From positions 186,001 through 250,000 of the forward strand of contig CAVSJJ010000008.1 in the NCBI GenBank assembly GCA_963728395.1: a stretch of DNA of 64,000 bases, written 5' to 3'. Under the pieces are notes generated by a model, which worked only from the letters and a program-made list of their open reading frames with translations, ran no database searches and was not told the DNA's origin. This stretch comes from CAVSJJ01 sp963728395 (GTDB taxonomy: Bacteria; Actinomycetota; Actinomycetes; Actinomycetales; Dermatophilaceae). The position numbers were made by a program, and so were the translations under genes. Shown piece after piece: positions 42,455 to 50,975 of this stretch (position 1 is the first letter of the stretch; the number at the start of each line of letters is the position of its first letter).

Positions 42455-44998
42455 CTAGAGCTTCTCGAGCGGGGCGTAGCGCAGCAGGAAGCGCCGGACC
42501 CCGGACTCGCCGCCGAAGTCGACCTCGGCCTGGGTCTTCTCGCCCTCACCGGTGACCCGCACGACCGTGCCGAGGCCGAAGGCGTCGTGGGTGACCCGGT
42601 CGCCCGCGGCGAGGGCGATGAGCGGACGGTTGCCGGGGCTGCGCACGCCGGGACGCGAGCCGAGCGTCGCGACGGCCGGCCTCTGGCCGGGCCGGCCGAC
42701 CGCGGCGGCGCCGGACAGCTCCCGCTCCCACCGGACGAGGTCGGTCGGGATCTCGTCGAGGAAGCGGGACGGCGGGTTGTACTGCGGGGCCCCCCAGGCC
42801 GAGCGGACCGCCGCCCGTGAGAGGTGGAGCCGCTCCCGCGCCCGGGTGATCCCGACATAGGCGAGCCGGCGCTCCTCCTGCAGCTCGGTCGGGTCGGCGA
42901 GGCTGCGCATGTGCGGGAAGGTGCCGTCCTCGAGGCCGGTGAGGAAGACGACGGGGAACTCCAGCCCCTTGGCCGTATGCAGCGTCATCAGGGTGACGAC
43001 GCCGCCGTCCGCCCCGTCCGCCTCGGGGATCTCGTCGGCGTCGGCGACGAGCGAGACCTGCTCGAGGAAGTCCTCGAGGCTGATGACCTCCCCGGTCTCG
43101 GCGCGGGCGGCGTCGAACTCTTGGGCCACGGCGACGAGCTCGGCGAGGTTCTCGACCCGGGTCTCGTCCTGCGGGTCCGCGCTCTTGCGGAGCTCGTCGA
43201 GGTAGCCACTCTTGTCGAGGATCGCCTCGAGGAGGTCGCCGATCCCGGCCTCGTCGTCGTCGCGGACCCGGCCGAGCGCCTCGAGGAGGCCCGTGAACCC
43301 CTTGATCGCCGTCGCGGAGCGGGTCGCGATGCCAGGGGCGTCGTCGGGACGGCCGAGGGCTGCGACGAAGGGGATCCGCTCCCGCTCGGCGAGGGCGGCG
43401 ATGCACGCCTCGGCGCGCTCGCCGATGCCACGCTTGGGGACGTTGATGATCCGGCGGAGGTTGACGGTGTCGGTGGGATTGGACAGGACCCGGAGGTAGG
43501 CGAGGGCATCCTTGACCTCGCGCCGCTCGTAGAACCGGGTGCCGCCGACGACCTTGTAGGGCAGGCCGACCCGGACGAACACCTCCTCGAGGGCTCGGGA
43601 CTGGGCGTTGGTCCGGTAGAAGACGGCGACGTCGCCCGGCCGGATGCCGTGGTCGTCGCCGAGCGAGTCGATCGTCCGGGCGACGAAGGAGGCCTCGTCG
43701 TGCTCGTTGTCACCGACGTAGCCGACGATCTGCTCCCCGGAGCCGGCCTCGGTCCACAGGTTCTTCTTGCGCCGGCCCTCGTTGCGGGCGATGACGGCGT
43801 TCGCAGCGGTGAGGATGGTCTGGGTCGAGCGGTAGTTCTGCTCGAGCAGGATGGTGCGCGCGCGAGGGTAGTCCTCCTCGAACTCGACGATGTTGCGGAT
43901 CGTCGCGCCGCGGAAGGCGTAGATCGACTGGTCGGCGTCACCGACGACGACGAGCTCGGCGGGGCCGACGGCATACCCCTCCTGCTCGGTCGGGCCGCCC
44001 TGCGCCGCCACCGCGCCCGCTCCGCCGCCCGAGGTCCGCCCGCCACCGGCCGTCCCGCCGACGAGCTCGCGCACGAGCTGGTACTGGGCATGGTTCGTGT
44101 CCTGGTACTCGTCGACGAGGACGTGGCGGAACCGGCGCCGGTAGTGCTCGGCGACGGCCGGGAACGCCTGGAGCAGGTGGACCGTCGTCATGATGAGGTC
44201 GTCGAAGTCGAGGGCGTTGGCCTGGCGCAGGCGCCGCTGGTACTCGGTGTAGGCCTCGGCGAGGATCTGCTCCTGGTGAGTGCTGTTCGCCCCGTCCTCG
44301 GCGCCCACCCGGCGGACGAAGGTCTCCTCGTCGACGAGCTCGTTCTTGAGGTTGCTCACCTGGTGGGAGAAGCTGCGCGGGTTGTAGCGCTTGGGGTCGA
44401 GGTCCATGTCGCGCAGCACCATCGACATGAGCCGCTGGCTGTCGGCCGCGTCGTAGATCGAGAACGTCGAGCGCATCCCGAGCTGTGTCGCCTCGCGGCG
44501 CAGGATCCGCACGCAGGCGCTGTGGAAGGTCATGACCCACATCGACCGGGCGCGCGAGCCGACGAGCTGGCCGACCCGCTCGCGCATCTCCGCTGCGGCC
44601 TTGTTCGTGAAGGTGATGGCGAGGACCTGTCCGGGCTGGACGCCCCGCTCGGCGAGCAGGTAGGCGATCCGGTGGGTGAGGACCCGGGTCTTCCCGGAGC
44701 CGGCGCCCGCGACGATGAGCAGCGGGCCGCCCTCGTGGAGCACCGCCTCGCGCTGCTGCGGGTTGAGCCCCTCGAGGAGCGCCGCGGCGTCGAGGCGAGT
44801 ATGCCGCCCGCCCGCCGGACCGTCCGGCCCCCGGCCCGAGGCCGCCGCCTCCGCCCAGGTCGGCACGCCCGAGGCGTTGACGAGCGCCGCATGCGCGCTC
44901 GCGTGGGTCGCCTCGTCGACGTGCGGGTCCGCCGCGGTGCCGGGTCGCGGGGAGGAGGGGTCGTCGAAGAGGCCGAGGCCGTCGAAGAGGGTGCTCAT
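42455..44998 (-). CDS. pcrA: ATP-dependent DNA helicase PcrA/UvrD1
   Basis: A superfamily 1 3'-5' helicase in nucleotide-excision repair and replication restart. 847 residues from ATG 44998. LNPQQREAVLH (Q-motif) near 79, AGAGSGKTRVLT near 97-108 (Walker A), TFTNKAAAEMRERV, DEYQDTNHAQYQL (motif II), GDADQSIYAFRGA (motif III), LEQNYRSTQTIL (motif IV), TLHTAKGLEFPVVFLTG (motif V) and VGITRARERLHL (motif VI) are all present. The C-terminal 50 residues (VTHDAFGLGTVVRVTGEGEK) are the PcrA Tudor-like domain that binds RNA polymerase. An atypical 75-residue Ala/Pro/His-rich N-terminal extension precedes the helicase core. Confidence 0.96.
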   Translation of the reverse strand: MSTLFDGLGLFDDPSSPRPGTAADPHVDEATHASAHAALVNASGVPTWAEAAASGRGPDGPAGGRHTRLDAAALLEGLNPQQREAVLHEGGPLLIVAGAGSGKTRVLTHRIAYLLAERGVQPGQVLAITFTNKAAAEMRERVGQLVGSRARSMWVMTFHSACVRILRREATQLGMRSTFSIYDAADSQRLMSMVLRDMDLDPKRYNPRSFSHQVSNLKNELVDEETFVRRVGAEDGANSTHQEQILAEAYTEYQRRLRQANALDFDDLIMTTVHLLQAFPAVAEHYRRRFRHVLVDEYQDTNHAQYQLVRELVGGTAGGGRTSGGGAGAVAAQGGPTEQEGYAVGPAELVVVGDADQSIYAFRGATIRNIVEFEEDYPRARTILLEQNYRSTQTILTAANAVIARNEGRRKKNLWTEAGSGEQIVGYVGDNEHDEASFVARTIDSLGDDHGIRPGDVAVFYRTNAQSRALEEVFVRVGLPYKVVGGTRFYERREVKDALAYLRVLSNPTDTVNLRRIINVPKRGIGERAEACIAALAERERIPFVAALGRPDDAPGIATRSATAIKGFTGLLEALGRVRDDDEAGIGDLLEAILDKSGYLDELRKSADPQDETRVENLAELVAVAQEFDAARAETGEVISLEDFLEQVSLVADADEIPEADGADGGVVTLMTLHTAKGLEFPVVFLTGLEDGTFPHMRSLADPTELQEERRLAYVGITRARERLHLSRAAVRSAWGAPQYNPPSRFLDEIPTDLVRWERELSGAAAVGRPGQRPAVATLGSRPGVRSPGNRPLIALAAGDRVTHDAFGLGTVVRVTGEGEKTQAEVDFGGESGVRRFLLRYAPLEKL

Positions 44999-45102
44999 GT
45001 CGCCGTCCAGCCTACGTGGCGCCACGGACGGTCTCGTCCACACCCAGGGGGCGTGGCGGCGCGGACGGACCCGGCGTGGGCCGTGCGGCATACGCTTCGG
45101 TG

Positions 45103-46086
45103 ATGGCGGCGCGCAAGGGTGAGTTCGGCGAACCCGTCGAGCTCGAGGTGGCTGAGCGGACCGTCCGGCTCTCCAGTCCGGAGCGGGTCTACTTCCCTGC
45201 CCGCGGTGAGACCAAGCTCGACCTCGCCCGGTACTACCTCGCGGTCGGTGACGGGATCGTCAACGCCCTGCGCGAGCGGCCCTGCATGCTGCACCGCTTC
45301 CCCGACGGCGTCGCCGGGCAGAAGGTCCACCAGAAGCGCCTCCCCCGTGGCGCTCCACCCTGGGTCGAGACGGTCCGGCTGCACTTCCCCCGCTACGGGC
45401 TGCATGCCGACGAGCTGTGCGTGACCGAGCTCGCGGACGTCATCTGGGCCGTCCAGATGAGCACGGTCGAGTTCCACCCATGGAACAGCCGGCGAGCGGA
45501 CCCCGAGAAGCCGGACGAGTGGCGGATCGACCTCGACCCGATGCCCGAGGCGCCGTTCGACCGGGTCCGTCGGGCGGCACACACCGCCCACGAGATCCTC
45601 GACGAGCTCGGGGCGACGGGCTGGCCGAAGACCTCCGGCGGACACGGGCTGCACATCTACGTGCGCATCGCGCCGGAGCACGGGTTCCAGGAGGTTCGCC
45701 GGGCCGCCCTCGCCTTCGCGCGCGAGCTCGAGCGACGACTCCCCGACGAGGTGACCACGACGTGGTGGCGGCGCGACCGCGACCCCGCGGCCGTCTTCGT
45801 CGACTACAACCAGAACGCCCGCGACCACACCATCGCCGCGGCGTACTCGGTGCGCGGCAACGACATCGGCACCGTCTCGACGCCGATCCGCTGGGACGAG
45901 ATCGACGACGTGACACCCACGGACCTCACCATCGCGACCGTGCCGCGACGGTTCGCCGAGCTCGGCGACCTCCAGGCCGGCATCGACGACGCCGCCTTCG
46001 ACATCGCACCGCTGCTCGACTGGGCCGACCGGGACGAGCGGGAGGGCGCCGAGCCGCCCCCGGAGCAGGAGGAGGACGAGGGGTGA
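45103..46086 (+). CDS. LigD-type polymerase/primase domain protein (stand-alone)
   Basis: An archaeo-eukaryotic primase-fold polymerase used in NHEJ gap filling, here as a separate 327-residue protein. Diagnostic blocks: RVYFPARGETKLDLARYYL near 25-43, HRFPDGVAGQKVHQKRLP near 65, VEFHPWNSR near 124, WRIDLDP near 144 (catalytic Asp pair), SGGHGLHIYV near 181 and VFVDYNQNARDHTIAAAYSV near 232. It ends in an acidic tail. No Ku or ATP-dependent ligase gene lies in the window. TACGCT lies exactly six bases before the ATG, which excludes the longer upstream start and suggests leaderless translation. It is divergent from pcrA, another repair gene. Confidence 0.9.
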   Translation: MAARKGEFGEPVELEVAERTVRLSSPERVYFPARGETKLDLARYYLAVGDGIVNALRERPCMLHRFPDGVAGQKVHQKRLPRGAPPWVETVRLHFPRYGLHADELCVTELADVIWAVQMSTVEFHPWNSRRADPEKPDEWRIDLDPMPEAPFDRVRRAAHTAHEILDELGATGWPKTSGGHGLHIYVRIAPEHGFQEVRRAALAFARELERRLPDEVTTTWWRRDRDPAAVFVDYNQNARDHTIAAAYSVRGNDIGTVSTPIRWDEIDDVTPTDLTIATVPRRFAELGDLQAGIDDAAFDIAPLLDWADRDEREGAEPPPEQEEDEG

Positions 46087-46092
46087 GCGAGC

Positions 46093-46518
46093 GTGCCCGG
46101 TGACGTGCGGGTCAGCCACGCGGTGCTGATCCCCGAGTCCGAGCTGCGGTGGCGCTTCTCCCGCTCCTCCGGCCCCGGCGGCCAGGGGGTCAACACGACC
46201 GACAGCCGGGTCGAGCTCGTCTTCGACCTCGCGGCGACGACGGCGCTCCCCGCCGCCCTGCGGGTCCGGGCGCTGCGCCGGCTCGAGGGCCGGCTGGTCG
46301 ACGGCACCCTCGTCGTGACCGCCGGCGAGCACCGGTCCCAGCTGCGCAACCGCGAGGCCGCCGAGCGCCGCCTGGCCCAGGCCCTCCGCGAGGCGATCGC
46401 CCCGCCCCCGCCCCCGCGACGCAGGACCCGGCCGACCCGCTCGTCGGTGGAACGGCGGCTCGCGGCCAAGCGCCGACGCGGCGAGACCAAGCGGCTTCGC
46501 CGGGACTCCGGCGACTGA
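46093..46518 (+). CDS. arfB: ArfB/YaeJ-like peptidyl-tRNA hydrolase (ribosome rescue)
   Basis: 141 residues. The release-factor catalytic block SSGPGGQGVNTTDSRVEL at about 25-42 contains the GGQ. The C-terminal Arg/Lys-rich tail (RRRTRPTRSSVERRLAAKRR) is the part that enters the mRNA channel of stalled ribosomes in ArfB. These features separate it from full-size release factors, which carry codon-recognition domains. The GTG start is six bases after the LigD-Pol stop, so the two are co-transcribed. The functional link between them is not obvious. Confidence 0.9.
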   Translation: MPGDVRVSHAVLIPESELRWRFSRSSGPGGQGVNTTDSRVELVFDLAATTALPAALRVRALRRLEGRLVDGTLVVTAGEHRSQLRNREAAERRLAQALREAIAPPPPPRRRTRPTRSSVERRLAAKRRRGETKRLRRDSGD

Positions 46519-46588
46519 CCGCAGGCCGCCTCGGCCCCAGCCCGCAAAAGCCGGCGACGGCGCCCCGTCCGCGGCCTACGCTGTCGCC

Positions 46589-47872
46589 GTGCGAACCACG
46601 CGCGCCGAGCTTCTCCGCGACCGGCGCTTCCTCCTGCTCCTGTCGGCGCGGACCCTGTCCATGCTCGCCATCGCCTTCGCGCCGGTGGCGCTGGCCTTCG
46701 GCGTGCTCGACCTGCCGGGCGCCACGGCGAGCACCCTCTCGCTCGTCCTCGCCGCGTCCGCGGTGTCGGTCGTCGCCTTCACCCTCGCCGGCGGCGTGAT
46801 CGCCGACCGCTACCCCCGCGACCGGGTCCTCCAGGCCTCGGAATGGGTCGCGGCGAGCGTCCACATCGCCATCGGCGTCATGCTGCTCACCGGGCACGCG
46901 CCGGTGTGGGCGCTCATGGCGGCGACCTTCGTCGCGGGCATGGGCGAGGCCCTCGTCTGGCCGGCGCTGACCGGGATCATCCCCGACATCGTCCCGACGA
47001 CCCATCTCCAGGACGGCAACGCCCTGCTCGGGCTCGGGGGCAACCTCGCCCGGGTCGCCGGCCTCGTCACGGGCGGCGTCGTCGTCATCGCCGTCGGTGG
47101 CGGGTGGGCCCTCATCGGGGCGGGGGCGACGTTCGCCGTCTCCGGCGTCCTCGTCTCGCGGCTGCGCCTCGGGCGTGCCGGCGCACCGACGGGCGGACGC
47201 GAGTCGCTCCGCGACCAGCTCGCCGGCGGCTGGGCCGAGTTCCGCTCCCGGCAGTGGCTGTGGGTCGTCGTCATCCAGTTCTCCGTCCTCGTCATGGTGT
47301 GGCAGGCGGCCCACCTCGTCCTCGGACCCGTCGTCGCCAGGACCGAGCTGGGCGGCGCGGCGGCCTGGACGACCGTGCTGACGGCCGAGTCGCTCGGCCT
47401 CATCGTCGGGGGCCTGCTGGCCATGCGGATGCGACCCCGCCGGCCGATCCGCACCGTCGTCCTGCTCGCCTTCGGCGCCGCCCCGCCCTACCTCCTGCTC
47501 GGCGGGCGCGCTCCCCTGCTCGCCGTGGCGGTGGCCTCGTTCGGCCTCGGGGTGTGCTTCGAGGCGCTCACCGTCCTGTGGCAGACGACGATGCAACGGG
47601 AGGTACCGCCGCAGTCGCTGTCGCGGGTCAGCTCCTATGACGCGCTCGGCTCGCTCCTCCTCGGCCCCCTCGGGCTCCTCCTCGCCGGGCCGGCCGCGGA
47701 GGTGTTCGGCGCGCATCCCAGCTTGATCGCGTGTGGGGTCGTCATGATCGTCGTCAACGGCGCCGCCCTCCTCGCGCCGGGCGTGCGCTCGCTCGAGAGC
47801 CCACCGGCGGCCCGCACCCCCGCCCTGCCCATCGACCCGGTCGAGGCGGGCCCGGCGACGATCGTGCCCTGA
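46589..47872 (+). CDS. Major facilitator superfamily transporter (EntS-like)
   Basis: 427 residues with 12 hydrophobic segments. The loop 2-3 motif GGVIADRYPRDRVL near 67-80 is the MFS signature; the duplicated equivalent after helix 8 is weak. The overall layout (short N-terminus RRFLLLLSARTLSMLA, central loop near 200-215) is like the MFS_3 siderophore/drug exporters. TACGCT lies six bases before the GTG, so it is probably leaderless with its own promoter, 70 bp after arfB. The substrate is unknown; no siderophore genes are nearby. Confidence 0.85.
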   Translation: MRTTRAELLRDRRFLLLLSARTLSMLAIAFAPVALAFGVLDLPGATASTLSLVLAASAVSVVAFTLAGGVIADRYPRDRVLQASEWVAASVHIAIGVMLLTGHAPVWALMAATFVAGMGEALVWPALTGIIPDIVPTTHLQDGNALLGLGGNLARVAGLVTGGVVVIAVGGGWALIGAGATFAVSGVLVSRLRLGRAGAPTGGRESLRDQLAGGWAEFRSRQWLWVVVIQFSVLVMVWQAAHLVLGPVVARTELGGAAAWTTVLTAESLGLIVGGLLAMRMRPRRPIRTVVLLAFGAAPPYLLLGGRAPLLAVAVASFGLGVCFEALTVLWQTTMQREVPPQSLSRVSSYDALGSLLLGPLGLLLAGPAAEVFGAHPSLIACGVVMIVVNGAALLAPGVRSLESPPAARTPALPIDPVEAGPATIVP

Positions 47873-47901
47873 GGCCCGGGGGACTGCTCTACGGTGACGG
47901 C

Positions 47902-48720
47902 GTGGACCTCCACCCCGTCACCGGCATGCCCTTCGAGTCCCCGGTCCCACCCGGAACCGGGTGGCCCGGGGACCCGGCCGACGCCGAGACTCCCGTCGCT
48001 CGGACCCCCGCCCAGGTGCGTCGGCTCGCGGCCTCGGCCGGCGGCATACCGCAGCTCGATGCCCGCATCTCGGTGTGCCGCGCCTGCCCCCGCCTCGTGG
48101 CGTGGCGCGAGTCGGTCGCCCGCACCGGTCGCCGCGCGGCCTTCGCCGACCAGCCCTACTGGGGCCGGCCCGGTCCGTCCTTCGGCGACCCGGAGGCCCC
48201 CGTGCTCGTCGTCGGTCTCGCCCCGGCGGCCAACGGGACCAACCGGACCGGGCGGATGTTCACCGGTGACCGCTCGGGCGACTGGCTGTATGCCGCGCTG
48301 CACCGCGCCGGGTACGCCCGCGTCCCGACGAGCGAGGCGGGCGGCGACGGACAGGTCCTCACCGGCCTGCGCATCGTCGCGGCCGTCCGCTGCGCACCCC
48401 CCGCGAACAAGCCCACGACGACCGAGAAGACCACCTGTGCCCCCTGGCTCGACCGCGACCTCGTCCTGTCCGGGCCACGGCTGCGCTCGGTCCTCGCCCT
48501 CGGGTCGATCGCCTGGGATGCCACGCTGGGCGCCGCGCGGCGGCTCGGCTGGCAGGTCCCGCGGCCGAAGCCCCGCTTCGGGCACGGTGCCCGGGCCTCC
48601 CTCGCCCTGCCGGAGGGCCGGACGGTGCGGCTCGTCGGGAGCTACCACGTCAGCCAGCAGAACACCTTCACCGGCAAGCTGACCGAGTCGATGCTCGACG
48701 AGGTGATCGCCGCCCTCTGA
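47902..48720 (+). CDS. Uracil-DNA glycosylase family 5 (UdgB type, Fe-S)
   Basis: Removes uracil and other deaminated bases from DNA. 272 residues from GTG 47902, preceded by TACGGT with exactly six bases, again leaderless-like. Cysteines for the iron-sulfur cluster are in VCRACPRL near 57, RCAPPANKP near 157 and TTCAPWL near 173. Catalytic motif A is VGLAPAANGTNRTGRMFTGD near 98-117. The late motif is GSYHVSQQNTFTGKLT near 248-263 with the catalytic His. The Ala-rich motif A in place of an Asp is characteristic of family 5. It adds to the repair genes pcrA and LigD-Pol nearby. Confidence 0.9.
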   Translation: MDLHPVTGMPFESPVPPGTGWPGDPADAETPVARTPAQVRRLAASAGGIPQLDARISVCRACPRLVAWRESVARTGRRAAFADQPYWGRPGPSFGDPEAPVLVVGLAPAANGTNRTGRMFTGDRSGDWLYAALHRAGYARVPTSEAGGDGQVLTGLRIVAAVRCAPPANKPTTTEKTTCAPWLDRDLVLSGPRLRSVLALGSIAWDATLGAARRLGWQVPRPKPRFGHGARASLALPEGRTVRLVGSYHVSQQNTFTGKLTESMLDEVIAAL

Positions 48721-48785
48721 CCGCCGACGGGAGCCAGACGCGGCGGCGGCATACCCTGGGGAGAAGCCGATCTCGAAGGAGAGCC

Positions 48786-49775
48786 ATGCTCCTGCCCGAC
48801 TCCGCGCCCGCCCTCGTCGCGACCCGCACCGGCGGCGTCGATGTGCTCGAGGTCCGTGACGAGCCCGTGGGCGAGCCCGGACCCGGCGAGCTCCTCGTGT
48901 CCGTCGCGGCCGTCGGGGTGAACTTCATCGACGTCTACCAGCGCGAGGGGGTCTATACCGTCCCGACGCCGTTCGTCCTGGCCAACGAGGCAGCCGGTGA
49001 GGTCGTCGCGACCGGGGAGGGCGTCACCGAGTTCGTCGTCGGCGACCGGGTCGCCTGGGCGATGCACCTCGGCAGTGCGGCGACGTACGCGACCGTCCCG
49101 GAGGAGGTCGTCGTGCCGGTCCCACCTGCGGTCCAGCTCGACGTCGCCGCGGCCGTCATGCTCCAGGGGATGACCGCGCACTACCTGACGACGAGCACGT
49201 ATGCCGTGACCCATGGGACGCTCGCCCTCGTCCACGCCGCGGCCGGCGGGGTCGGACAGCTGCTCGTCCAGATGGTCACCTCGCGCGGCGGAACGGTCAT
49301 CGCGACGGCAGGGACGGCCGCGAAGGTTGAGACTGCCCGCTCCCTCGGCGCCGAGGTCGTCATCGACTACACGCAGGTCGACGACCTCGCCGAGGCGATC
49401 CGGGAGGCGAGCGGCGGAGCCGGGGTCGACGTCGCGTACGACGGCGTGGGCCGGGCGACGTTCGACGCCTCGCTCGCGTCGCTCAAGCGACGCGGCATGC
49501 TCGTCCTGTTCGGAGCGGCGAGCGGCCAGGTGCCGCCCTTCGACCTCCAGCGGCTCAACTCCGGCGGCTCGCTCTTCGTCACCCGGCCGGCCCTCGCGCA
49601 CTACACCGCCGAGCGCGGCGAGCTCCTCGAACGGGCCGAGGCCGTCTTCGCCGACCTCGCGGAGGGGCGGCTCAAGGTCGCCGTCGACAGCCGCCGACCG
49701 CTCGCCGAGGCGGCTCAGGCGTACGCCGACCTCGAGGCGCGCCAGACCCAGGGCAAGGTCCTGCTCGTCCCCTGA
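48786..49775 (+). CDS. Quinone oxidoreductase (zinc-free MDR family)
   Basis: An NADPH-dependent reductase of quinones or enones, 329 residues. The GroES-like domain (VNFIDVYQREGVYTVPTPFV near 38-57) lacks zinc-binding cysteines, as in QOR. The Rossmann loop HAAAGGVGQLLVQM near 146-159 binds NADPH. FGAASGQVPPFDLQRLN near 239 and the C-terminal ADLEARQTQGKVLLVP match QOR. An AAGGAG ribosome site lies five bases before the ATG. The upstream -10 TACCCT (48752-48757) overlaps a CGGCATAC word. Confidence 0.92.
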   Translation: MLLPDSAPALVATRTGGVDVLEVRDEPVGEPGPGELLVSVAAVGVNFIDVYQREGVYTVPTPFVLANEAAGEVVATGEGVTEFVVGDRVAWAMHLGSAATYATVPEEVVVPVPPAVQLDVAAAVMLQGMTAHYLTTSTYAVTHGTLALVHAAAGGVGQLLVQMVTSRGGTVIATAGTAAKVETARSLGAEVVIDYTQVDDLAEAIREASGGAGVDVAYDGVGRATFDASLASLKRRGMLVLFGAASGQVPPFDLQRLNSGGSLFVTRPALAHYTAERGELLERAEAVFADLAEGRLKVAVDSRRPLAEAAQAYADLEARQTQGKVLLVP

Positions 49776-49803
49776 GGGATCGGCCCCTGGCGCCCCCGCG
49801 GAC

Positions 49804-50163
49804 CTACTCCTCGGCGCCGGCCTCCCACAGCACGGCGACCGCGGCGTTGAGGATGGCCAGCGCGCCCGAGGCGGTGACGAGCTCCGGGCGGGCCTCTCCC
49901 TTGCGTCCCTTGACGTTCGCGATCTCCGCGCAGGCCACGACGACGATCGCGATGAGGAGCTTGACGCCGATCTTGGCGTGGTTGACCGGGTCGGTCCCCG
50001 CCTCCTTGATCCCGACGAGGATGAGGCCGGTGACCAGCTGGGCCCTCGCCCCCCAGACCAGGGCCGGGGTCGCCGCACCGCGCGCCACGAAGACGGCACT
50101 GCCGACGATGGCGGCCATCCCCAGCAGGTGCAGGAGGAGGACGAGGTGCTCGAAGATCTCCAT
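49804..50163 (-). CDS. Small four-helix membrane protein of unknown function
   Basis: 119 residues from ATG 50163 with four hydrophobic segments (about 4-24, 36-52, 63-80 and 94-112). EIFEHLVLLLHLLGMAAIVG at the start and DPVNHAKIGVKLLIAIVVV near 55-73 contain His residues in helices, reminiscent of small haem- or metal-associated membrane proteins; this is only a resemblance. TAGGGT lies eight bases before the ATG with no ribosome site. It is convergent with the quinone oxidoreductase gene. Confidence 0.75.
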   Translation of the reverse strand: MEIFEHLVLLLHLLGMAAIVGSAVFVARGAATPALVWGARAQLVTGLILVGIKEAGTDPVNHAKIGVKLLIAIVVVACAEIANVKGRKGEARPELVTASGALAILNAAVAVLWEAGAEE

Positions 50164-50279
50164 GACAGGACACCCTAGGGGTTCCGCGGCATCCAGCCCG
50201 CCACTGGCCACGCCGCGGCTCGGCGCGCTGCCGCCCGCGTCGGCACGGGCCGGCGCCCGCGGACGCCGGCGGTGGGCCG

Positions 50280-50975
50280 TCAGACGAGGCGGCGGCCCAT
50301 CGCCCAGGCGGTCAGCTCGTGGCGGGAGGAGAGCTGAAGCTTGCGCAGTACCGAGGAGACGTGGGTCTCGACGGTCTTGACCGAGATGAACAGCTCCTTG
50401 GCGACCTCCTTGTACTGATAGCCCCGGGCGATAAGCCGCATGACCTCGCGCTCCCGGGCCGAGAGCCGGTCCAGCTCCTCGTCGACCTCGGCAATCTCAC
50501 CGGCCGCCGCGCCGAACGCGTCGAGGACGAAGCCGGCGAGCCGCGGCGAGAACACCGCGTCGCCGTCGGCCACCCGCCGGATCGCCGTGCCGAGGTCTCG
50601 GGCGTTGATCGTCTTCGTCACGTAGCCGCGCGCTCCGGCGCGGATGACGGCGATGACGTCCTCAGCCGCGTCCGAGACGGACAGGGCGAGGAAGCGGACC
50701 GGCTCGCCGTCGCCGCTCTCGGCCCCGGCGCAGCCGTGGAGGACGTCGACCCCGCCGTTGCCCCGCCCTCCGGGCAGGTGGACGTCGAGGAGCACGACAT
50801 CGGGCTTCTGCGCGCGCACGACGGCGACGGCCGACTCGACGTCCGGGGCCTCCCCGACGATCGTCACGGCCTCGCCGACCTCCTCGGCGAGCTCGCTGCG
50901 GACCCCGGTCCGGAACATCCGGTGGTCGTCGACGAGGACGACCCGGATCGGGCGGGACGCGTCGGTGGCGGTCAT
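50280..50975 (-). CDS. LuxR-family response regulator (partner of the PspC kinase)
   Basis: 231 residues. The receiver domain has VVLVDDHRMFRTGV near 12-25 (acidic pair), VVLLDVHLPGGRG near 63 (phospho-acceptor Asp) and a YVTKTINARDL segment with the conserved Lys near 118. The LuxR DNA-binding domain covers about 165-228 (LSAREREVMRLIARGYQYKE, then TVETHVSSVLRKL). Its ATG overlaps the kinase stop (ATGA), as expected for a coupled two-component pair. The divergent PspC/toast-rack gene and the pair itself are the likely targets. Confidence 0.93.
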   Translation of the reverse strand: MTATDASRPIRVVLVDDHRMFRTGVRSELAEEVGEAVTIVGEAPDVESAVAVVRAQKPDVVLLDVHLPGGRGNGGVDVLHGCAGAESGDGEPVRFLALSVSDAAEDVIAVIRAGARGYVTKTINARDLGTAIRRVADGDAVFSPRLAGFVLDAFGAAAGEIAEVDEELDRLSAREREVMRLIARGYQYKEVAKELFISVKTVETHVSSVLRKLQLSSRHELTAWAMGRRLV

